From contig JBBFKT010000007.1 in NCBI GenBank assembly GCA_037482015.1, positions 1-64,000 of the forward strand: DNA of 64,000 bases. Reading direction: 5' to 3'. Origin of the DNA: Thermodesulforhabdaceae bacterium (GTDB lineage Bacteria > Desulfobacterota > Syntrophobacteria > Syntrophobacterales > Thermodesulforhabdaceae). The notes beneath the pieces were generated by a model. That model did no database searches. It saw only the letters and a program-made list of their open reading frames with translations, and was not told the DNA's origin. Below are positions 63,182 through 64,000 of this stretch, one piece after another. Numbering within the stretch: position 1 is the first letter of the stretch; each line of letters starts with the position of its first letter. Position numbers and translations under genes: made by a program.

Positions 63182-63935
63182 GAATTCTATAGCTACAGGG
63201 CACTTCACATGAACATTGTCCACAAACATCGGTAAGAGGTATATCGCTGTAAAGACGATCATTTTCAAGAAGCACACGGTAGCAAGTGTGTCGATCAAAA
63301 TTCCCCCTGGAGTCAATAGCTCCAGCGGGGCATCGATCGACGCATTTACTACAAAGCAAGTTTCTCTTCCACAAACAAAATTCTTCTTTGGGGCGCTGAG
63401 TGGGCACCATCTCAGCATCGGTAACAAGACTCCCCAGACGACCACAGCAGCCAGCATGAGTAATAAGCAGCCTGTTGAGCCCAAAAGTCCCAAGTCCTGC
63501 AATAAATCCGACATGCTTATGAGACCATCGGCTTAAGAGTCTATCAGCGTCGAAGTTATGAGTTGCCGGGGTAACAACCGCACGATAACCATGAAGAGCC
63601 AAAAAATCAGAAAGCTTCTCATTAATCCTGGCTACAAGTGCATTGGTTTCAACATAAACCTTAGCCCAGAGTTTCGAAGCATGAGGGTGAGCTCTGGAAT
63701 TGTCCACTCCGATTTCTTTAACAAACGGAAGGAAATAAACCAAAACAGTTTTAGCTCCCGGAAGTAGATCATAAGGCATAAGATGATCTGGCGAAACGGC
63801 TTGCTTGAGATGTCCAAACAAAGGATCATCGGCACTAGCACATGCTATAATAGGATCATGCCAGATGGTCATGCCGTGAGATTGAGCCAAACCTACAGTT
63901 TCAACCACAATAGCGCGTAGCACCTGAAGATCCAC
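63150..63935 (-). CDS. QueG-like iron-sulfur protein (epoxyqueuosine reductase-related)
   Basis: A 261-aa protein with a short corrinoid-enzyme-like N-terminal half containing KHVGFIAGLGTFGLNRLLIT and LPGAKTVLVYFLP, and a C-terminal double [4Fe-4S] domain: LCSKCVDRCPAGAI, then CYRVLL and VCGQCSCEVPCS. This is the organisation of QueG, the cobalamin-dependent last enzyme of queuosine synthesis, but the protein is shorter than QueG (about 350 aa) and lacks its HEAT-like tail, so it belongs to the broader QueG-related group. The start is GTG with GGGGAG upstream. Its 3' end overlaps the chelatase gene by 32 bases, which is of note because both are B12-related. Confidence 0.8.
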   Translation of the reverse strand: MDLQVLRAIVVETVGLAQSHGMTIWHDPIIACASADDPLFGHLKQAVSPDHLMPYDLLPGAKTVLVYFLPFVKEIGVDNSRAHPHASKLWAKVYVETNALVARINEKLSDFLALHGYRAVVTPATHNFDADRLLSRWSHKHVGFIAGLGTFGLNRLLITHAGCCGRLGSLVTDAEMVPTQRPKEEFCLWKRNLLCSKCVDRCPAGAIDSRGNFDRHTCYRVLLENDRLYSDIPLTDVCGQCSCEVPCSYRIPISQGAQEPL

Positions 63936-64000
63936 TTCTATAAACTCCCCATCTTATTCAAATTGCCCTAATCACTCAGTCCAGCATATCTTCCGCTTCT

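Overview
The window reads as chromosomal DNA of a Gram-negative, strictly anaerobic bacterium, most likely a Desulfobacterota (former Deltaproteobacteria) member of the sulfate-reducing or syntrophic kind. The reasons are the combination of a selenocysteine formate dehydrogenase, a desulfoferrodoxin/ferritin/thiol-peroxidase operon, a chemoreceptor with a hemerythrin tail, a probably exported CbiK-type cobaltochelatase under a cobalamin riboswitch, a ferredoxin:thioredoxin-reductase-like protein next to a glutaredoxin, LivKHMGF, a TAXI-TRAP system and acyl-CoA ligases. GC is moderate (roughly mid-40s per cent by eye). No genus can be named from the sequence alone. No CRISPR array, prophage or complete IS was seen.

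Layout. 1-3.4 kb: a CZB-MCP-hemerythrin chemoreceptor between long inverted repeats, followed by repeat-rich DNA. 3.4-8.1 kb (minus strand): a Slp lipoprotein, a NitT/TauT-like ABC ATPase with a fused double permease, a possible 58-aa ORF, an SMR efflux protein and a MITE-like element. 8.2-13.9 kb (plus): a cysteine-rich protein, acetoacetyl-CoA synthetase, a ZIP zinc transporter, a rhodanese-ferritin fusion and a PAP2-like protein. 14.1-16.8 kb: a decayed gene, a chemoreceptor gene interrupted by an in-frame amber codon, and a second MITE copy. 16.8-20.1 kb (minus): MBL hydrolase, NAD(P)-binding protein, DUF523-DUF1722 protein and a small secreted Cys-rich protein. 20.4-23.4 kb: a TrmJ-like methyltransferase and a selenoprotein FdhA with a SECIS hairpin. 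23.5-27.6 kb: RNase HI/DHH pair, tRNA-Gly(GCC), a structured intergenic region, divergent methyltransferase and Acr3 arsenite exporter genes, and tRNA-Arg(TCT).

27.7-39.9 kb: an orphan DppD/DppF ATPase pair, a large outer-membrane porin, an acyl-CoA ligase, GlgA, IspG translationally coupled to a Rel/Spo enzyme with a diverged hydrolase site, and an unknown protein. 40-43.7 kb: a redox-flavoured run of a 58-aa protein, Crp/Fnr regulator, flavoprotein, TIGR02757 protein, glutaredoxin, FTR-like protein and ferritin-like protein. 43.7-54.6 kb: DedA, the LivKHMGF branched-chain amino-acid importer and, convergent with it, an HlyD/ABC/ABC-2 exporter of the YbhGFSR type. 54.8-57.8 kb (minus): a seven-gene oxygen-defence operon. 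58-64 kb: TAXI-TRAP import genes, then the B12 riboswitch, CbiK-type chelatase and a convergent QueG-like iron-sulfur protein.

Taken together, the genes describe an anaerobe that senses oxygen or redox state through its chemoreceptors, removes superoxide and peroxide without catalase, oxidises or makes formate, imports amino acids and organic acids, and activates fatty acids and ketone bodies. The items most worth a second look are the selenoprotein, the amber-interrupted receptor, the MITE and palindrome families, the diverged Rel/Spo hydrolase motifs, the structured intergenic region at 25.3-25.45 kb and the tiny TGA-containing ORF at 20.2-20.3 kb.
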